Assembly: GCA_013393545.1 (NCBI GenBank)
Contig: JABXHG010000585.1
Location: 1 to 28,047, forward strand
Origin: Alteromonadaceae bacterium
GTDB taxonomy: Bacteria; Pseudomonadota; Gammaproteobacteria; Pseudomonadales; Oleiphilaceae
Length of the DNA: 28,047 nt
Direction of reading: 5' to 3'
In this document: in pieces, positions 24,744 through 28,047 of the stretch
How positions within the stretch are numbered: the first letter of the stretch is position 1
Layout of the letters: the number at the start of each line of letters is the position of its first letter
The notes under the pieces: generated by a model
Database searches by the model: none
Seen by the model: only the letters and a program-made list of their open reading frames with translations
Told to the model about the DNA's origin: nothing
Position numbers and translations under genes: made by a program

Positions 24744-25337
24744 ATGTCCGAGAATTCCCCGGAAATCGAAGACGATACCGGTCACTATGAATCCGGCCTG
24801 CCCGGGTTTCTTGGCACCCTTGATGAGTGGATCGCCAAATTCGAGGCCGTTTTGCTGGCCCTGGGCGTCATTCTCATGGCGGTCAACACCTGCGTAAACG
24901 TGATTGCCCGTTTCGTGTTCGGTGAAGGCCTGTTTTTCTCCGGTGAAATCAACCGGATCCTGATTATCCTGATCACTTTTGCCGGCATTGGCTATGCTGC
25001 GCGCCACGGTCGCCACATTCGCATGTCGGCGGTCTACGATGCTTTGCCGACCACCGCCCGCCGGGTGCTGATGATCGTCATTGCCCTGTTCACTTCTACC
25101 ATGATGTTTTTCCTGTGCTACCACTCGTTCGAATACATCCAGACACTCTACAGCCGGGGACGTATATTGCCGGCCCTGGGTTTCGAAATCTGGTGGATTT
25201 ACATCTGGGCTCCGGTGGGCTTTGCCATTACCGGCATCCAATACCTGCTCACCGCCATCAAAAACTTCACCAGTAAAGACGTGTATCTGTCGACCGGTGT
25301 GGTAGATGGTTACGCCGATACCGAAACCGAAGTCTGA
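24744..25337 (+). CDS. teaB: Ectoine TRAP transporter, small membrane subunit
   Basis: A 197-residue DctQ-family protein. An acidic N-terminal tail (residues 1-30) is followed by four TM helices: about 38-60 ([19 protein letters not shown]), 75-90, 110-135 ([20 protein letters not shown]) and 155-175 ([19 protein letters not shown]). It supports the large subunit and docks the binding protein. GGAGCAG precedes the ATG. The gene is between teaA and teaC, with 27 bases to the latter. Confidence 0.9.
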   Translation: MSENSPEIEDDTGHYESGLPGFLGTLDEWIAKFEAVLLALGVILMAVNTCVNVIARFVFGEGLFFSGEINRILIILITFAGIGYAARHGRHIRMSAVYDALPTTARRVLMIVIALFTSTMMFFLCYHSFEYIQTLYSRGRILPALGFEIWWIYIWAPVGFAITGIQYLLTAIKNFTSKDVYLSTGVVDGYADTETEV

Positions 25338-25364
25338 TGCAGCCTGAACCAAGAGGATAATCAC

Positions 25365-26651
25365 ATGGCAACTTGGATGATGATCATCATGATCGGGCTG
25401 TTGCTTCTAGGCTTCCCGATGATGATTCCGCTGGCCACCGCTGCGGTGTTCGGCTTCTTTATGATGTTTGACGGCTTCGGCCAGATGGGTACATTCATTC
25501 AGCAGATGATGGGTGGCATCCGGCCGGCGTCGTTGATTGCGGTGCCAATGTTCATTCTGGCCGCCGATATCATGACCCGGGGCCAGTCTGCGGACCGGCT
25601 GATCAACATGGTCATGGCCTTTATTGGTCACATCAAGGGCGGTCTGGCCATCAGTACCGCCACCTCCTGCACCCTGTTCGGTGCGGTGTCCGGTTCCACC
25701 CAGGCCACGGTAGTGGCGGTGGGCTCGCCCCTGCGCCCGAAAATGCTCAAGGCCGGTTACTCGGACCCGTTTACTCTGGCGCTGATCATCAACGCCAGTG
25801 ACATCGCCTTCCTGATTCCGCCCAGTATCGGCATGATCATCTACGGGGTTATCTCGGAAACCTCCATTGCCGAGCTTTTCATTGCCGGTATCGGCCCGGG
25901 CATCATGATCCTGATCATGTTCTCGATCTACTGCCTGATCTACGCTTACCGCAACAACGTGCCCACCGAGGAAAGGGCCACCTGGAGACAACGGGCTTTG
26001 TCGGTACGAGATGCCTCGTGGCCGCTGATGTTCCCGGTGATCATCGTGGGCGGTATCTATGGTGGTATCTTCAGCCCCACCGAGGCGGCAGCGGTGTGCG
26101 TGCTCTACGCGTTCTTGCTGGAGTTTGTGGTGTTCCGCTCGCTCAGCCTTCCCGACATTTACAAGATTGCCAAATCCACCGGCCTGATCACCGCCGTGGT
26201 GTTTATTCTGGTGGCAGTCGGCAACGGCTTCTCCTGGATCATCTCCTTTGCCCAGATTCCGCAAGCGATCATGGAAGCGGTGGGCGTGAATGAAGCGGGC
26301 CCGACCGGCGTACTCATCGCCATTTGTGTGTCTTTCTTCATTGCCTGCATGTTCGTGGACCCAATTGTGGTGATCCTGGTGCTGACGCCCATCTTCGCGC
26401 CAGCCATTGCCGCCACTGGCCTGGACCCGGTGCTGGTGGGTGTTCTGATCACCCTGCAGGTGGCCATCGGTTCGGCGACACCGCCGTTTGGTTGTGACAT
26501 TTTCACCGCCATTGCCATCTTCAAGCGCCCCTATATGGAAGTAATCCGTGGCACGCCGCCGTTTATTTTCATGCTGGTGGGCGCGGCAGCCTTGCTGATC
26601 ATCTTCCCGGACATCGCCCTGTTCCTGCGGGACGTGGCATTCAGGGACTAA
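25365..26651 (+). CDS. teaC: Ectoine TRAP transporter, large membrane subunit
   Basis: A 428-residue DctM-family protein with about 12 membrane segments, the sodium-coupled translocation unit. Family features are FILAADIMTRGQSADRLINM, GHIKGGLAISTATSCTLFGA and SGSTQATVVAVGSPLRPKM, then NASDIAFLIPPSIGMIIYGV, ACMFVDPIVVILVLTPIFAP and the late QVAIGSATPPFGCDIFT. AGAGGATAATCAC precedes the ATG. It has the usual length of DctM subunits. It is followed 37 bases later by the universal stress protein gene, as in Halomonas teaABCD. Confidence 0.93.
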   Translation: MATWMMIIMIGLLLLGFPMMIPLATAAVFGFFMMFDGFGQMGTFIQQMMGGIRPASLIAVPMFILAADIMTRGQSADRLINMVMAFIGHIKGGLAISTATSCTLFGAVSGSTQATVVAVGSPLRPKMLKAGYSDPFTLALIINASDIAFLIPPSIGMIIYGVISETSIAELFIAGIGPGIMILIMFSIYCLIYAYRNNVPTEERATWRQRALSVRDASWPLMFPVIIVGGIYGGIFSPTEAAAVCVLYAFLLEFVVFRSLSLPDIYKIAKSTGLITAVVFILVAVGNGFSWIISFAQIPQAIMEAVGVNEAGPTGVLIAICVSFFIACMFVDPIVVILVLTPIFAPAIAATGLDPVLVGVLITLQVAIGSATPPFGCDIFTAIAIFKRPYMEVIRGTPPFIFMLVGAAALLIIFPDIALFLRDVAFRD

Positions 26652-26688
26652 GTCCCCGCCAACTGACGAACTGAAAAAGGAGACATGT

Positions 26689-27132
26689 ATGTTCAAACGT
26701 ATTCTGGTGGCGGTGGACGGTTCCAAGACTTCCTTAAAGGCACTGGACAAGGCCATTGATCTGCAGAAACTGATGCCGGAAACAGAGATTCTGATTCTCT
26801 GCGTTTACAAGCACCACAGTCTGTTCGAGGCGTCCTTGTCGATTGGCCGGCCGGATGACATGGATATTCCGGACAAGGTGTTGTCGGAATACGCCAAAGG
26901 CGTGGTCAATCACGCCAAAGAACTGGCCGCCGAGCATGGTGCCACCAAGGTGCGCGGGTTCGTGAAAGCAGGCCGGCCGTCCAAGGTGATCGTCAAATTT
27001 GCCCAGGAAAAACAGGCGGATCTGATTGTAGTTGGCACCAAAGGCACCAACAGCGACAAGGACGGCATGTTCCTGGGCAGTGTGTCGCACCGGGTGGCGT
27101 CCCACGCCAAGTGCCCGGTACTGGTGGTGTAA
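26689..27132 (+). CDS. teaD: Universal stress protein linked to the ectoine TRAP transporter
   Basis: A 147-residue UspA-fold ATP-binding protein. The start motif KRILVAVDGSKTSLKALDKA and the C-terminal ADLIVVGTKGTNSDKDGMF then LGSVSHRVASHAKCPVLVV are typical. The nucleotide loop reads G-T-K-G-x10-G-S, one residue longer than the common GxxG-x9-G(S/T). In Halomonas, TeaD is the fourth gene of the ectoine transporter operon and modulates uptake; synteny suggests the same here. AAGGAG precedes the start. A strong bidirectional terminator follows. Confidence 0.88.
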   Translation: MFKRILVAVDGSKTSLKALDKAIDLQKLMPETEILILCVYKHHSLFEASLSIGRPDDMDIPDKVLSEYAKGVVNHAKELAAEHGATKVRGFVKAGRPSKVIVKFAQEKQADLIVVGTKGTNSDKDGMFLGSVSHRVASHAKCPVLVV

Positions 27133-27163
27133 TCTCCCTGACCAACGCCCGGATAACGAGCAC

Positions 27164-27201
27164 AAAAAAGCCCGGAAGGTGTCAACCTCCCGGGCTTTTT
27201 T
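27164..27201. terminator. Strong bidirectional terminator between teaD and the small unknown gene
   Basis: AAAAAAGCCCGG (27164-27175) pairs perfectly with CCGGGCTTTTTT (27190-27201). The interior AGGT-GTCA-ACCT extends the stem. U-tracts in both directions serve the two convergent genes. Confidence 0.93.
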
Positions 27202-27213
27202 GAATCCAGCTGC

Positions 27214-27411
27214 TTATTCGTGGGTAATGCCATGGCGTTCGAAGATTTCGTACACTTCCCGCGCTTCGCCCGGGGGCAGCATCACACGGATCGTCTGCTC
27301 CTGCTCATCGATGTAAATCAGATCCTGCGGAATTTCACTGCCGATCAGATCACTCCGGGTGTTGCGCGCCTGGTCCATGTTCTTGAACTTGCCATTGATT
27401 GCGTTCGCCAT
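27214..27411 (-). CDS. Small conserved-looking protein of unknown function
   Basis: 65 residues (MANAINGKFKNMDQARNTRS ... EIFERHGITHE), acidic to neutral, with no signal peptide, membrane segment or cysteine. It is treated as real because it has a well-placed ribosome-binding site (GGAGAAGG), a good promoter just upstream and a strong shared terminator downstream. The pattern of alternating hydrophobics (DLIYIDEQEQTIRVMLPPGE followed by AREVYEIFERHG) suggests a beta-hairpin plus helix mini-domain. I do not recognise the family. It is transcribed toward teaD, away from the potD-like gene. Confidence 0.7.
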   Translation of the reverse strand: MANAINGKFKNMDQARNTRSDLIGSEIPQDLIYIDEQEQTIRVMLPPGEAREVYEIFERHGITHE

Positions 27412-27444
27412 CGTCCTTCTCCTTGTTCAAGGTTTGTACTGTTC

Positions 27445-27472
27445 AGTATAGGAACGATGCGCCACTGTGCAA
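27445..27472 (-). promoter_or_regulatory. Sigma-70-like promoter for the 65-residue gene
   Basis: On the minus strand, TTGCAC (27472-27467), a 16-base spacer and TATACT (27450-27445), about 34 bases before the start codon at 27411. A small dyad TACTG-TT-CAGTA (27437-27448) overlaps the -10 box and could be an operator. Confidence 0.5.
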
Positions 27473-27491
27473 AATATAGACAAACAAAAAC

Positions 27492-27507
27492 GGAGGCCGC
27501 AGCTTCC
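27492..27507 (-). terminator. Weak hairpin after the potD-like gene
   Basis: GGAGGC-CGCA-GCTTCC with one imperfect pair. On the minus strand it is followed by CGTTTTTGTTTG. It is a plausible but weak terminator ahead of the next minus-strand gene. Confidence 0.35.
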
Positions 27508-27536
27508 TTTTTCTGACACTGAGTAACCGCCCTGTC

Positions 27537-28047
27537 TTACTGGCCGGATTTCAGCATTTCCCAGTACTTGGCGTACACCTGCAGGGCTTCATCGCCAATA
27601 TCCGTCTGGAATTCGGCATTTACCATGTCGGTGGCGGTCGGATAACTGGCCCGATCATTCGCCACTTCATCCGGCAGCAGGTCGCGGGCCGGCAGGTTTG
27701 GGGTGGCGTAACCGATGTCTTCACTGATCAATGCCGCAATCTCCGGCTTCAGCATGAAGTTGATGAACTCGTGAGCCGCTTCCGAGTTTTTGGCGTTTTT
27801 CGGAATCACGAAGCTGTCCAGCCAGGCAATGATGCCTTCTTCCGGATACACGTATTCGAGTGTTGGCAGAGCATCACGGCCCATCACCGCTTCGCCGTTC
27901 CAGATCATGCCCACATCGGTTTCCCCTTCAAGGTAGGGCATGCGCGGGGCGTCTGAATTGAAGGTGCGCACCGACGGCATCAGCTCCGAGAGCTTCTCGT
28001 AGGCTTCTTCAATTTCATCCGGATTGGTGCTGTTGCCGGAATAACCC
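27537..28047 (-). CDS. potD: Spermidine/putrescine ABC transporter binding protein, C-terminal part (5' end outside the window)
   Basis: The last 169 codons are visible; the start lies beyond the right edge. The segment matches the C-terminal half of PotD/PotF polyamine-binding proteins: GYSGNSTNPDEIEEAYEKL, LEGETDVGMIWNGEAVMG, EEGIIAWLDSFVIPKNAKNS, INFMLKPEIAALISEDIGYA and TPNLPARDLLPDEVANDR. The Trp of MIWNG and the Asp of WLDSF correspond to polyamine-site residues in the family. The mature protein would be periplasmic. Permease and ATPase genes, if linked, must lie to the right because nothing related follows here. Confidence 0.92.
   Translation of the reverse strand, partial: GYSGNSTNPDEIEEAYEKLSELMPSVRTFNSDAPRMPYLEGETDVGMIWNGEAVMGRDALPTLEYVYPEEGIIAWLDSFVIPKNAKNSEAAHEFINFMLKPEIAALISEDIGYATPNLPARDLLPDEVANDRASYPTATDMVNAEFQTDIGDEALQVYAKYWEMLKSGQ

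Noticed and set aside
25407..26756. 449-residue minus-strand open frame opposite teaC
   Set aside because: Same kind of shadow, very rich in His, Asp and Gln; teaC has a full TRAP signature.
27437..27448. Possible LexA box upstream of the 65-residue gene
   Set aside because: TACTGTTCAGTA lacks the CTGT-N8-ACAG spacing.

Overview
The window looks like chromosomal DNA of a marine, mildly halophilic gammaproteobacterium, most likely Marinobacter or a close relative. This is inferred from moderately high G+C, uptake systems for several compatible solutes (glycine betaine/choline, ectoine), a HiPIP, an octahaem cytochrome, and proteins that read like Marinobacter/Halomonas/Pseudomonas homologues. 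Both window edges cut genes. No gap without a gene exceeds 300 bases. I saw no tRNA, rRNA, CRISPR array, insertion sequence or prophage gene.

Layout. (1) 1-2078: a 3'-truncated class III alcohol dehydrogenase (formaldehyde detoxification), divergent from a LysR regulator; the first ~150-180 bases look corrupted. (2) 2304-5466: a ProX-ProW-ProV type glycine betaine/choline ABC importer with a terminator hairpin after the binding-protein gene. (3) 5496-8558 (-): a dCACHE-PAS-PAS-GGDEF-EAL c-di-GMP protein. (4) 8739-9365 (-): a 1-Cys peroxiredoxin with a repeat-rich leader. (5) 9589-15422: a redox block comprising a cytochrome b and an octahaem cytochrome c of the tetrathionate reductase family (-), divergent from an exported DsrE-like protein and a SLAC1/TDT anion channel (+), then an exported rhodanese (-) divergent from a dihaem cytochrome c peroxidase (+). 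(6) 15575-16312: NfsA-type nitroreductase. (7) 16331-22018: L-lactate use, lldP-lutA-lutB-lutC (-), divergent from the GntR-type regulator lldR (+), with PdhR/LldR-like operators between them. (8) 22015-22773 (-): a stand-alone methyltransferase matching the C-terminal domain of the ovothiol enzyme OvoA. (9) 23035-23352: a Tat-exported HiPIP. (10) 23604-27132: teaABCD, an ectoine-type TRAP transporter with its universal stress protein. (11) 27214-27411 (-): a small unknown gene, then the 3' part of a PotD-type polyamine-binding protein running off the right edge.

How they fit together. Three importers supply osmolytes or polyamines. Lactate is imported by LldP and oxidised by LutABC under LldR. 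The most interesting part is 9589-15422. Almost every product there is predicted to be exported or membrane-bound. The chemistry (multihaem reductase, quinol-linked cytochrome b, rhodanese, DsrE, anion channel of a family that includes sulfite exporters, peroxidase) suggests an envelope system for respiring or detoxifying sulfur oxyanions or reactive sulfur. That function is inference; only the family assignments come from the sequence.
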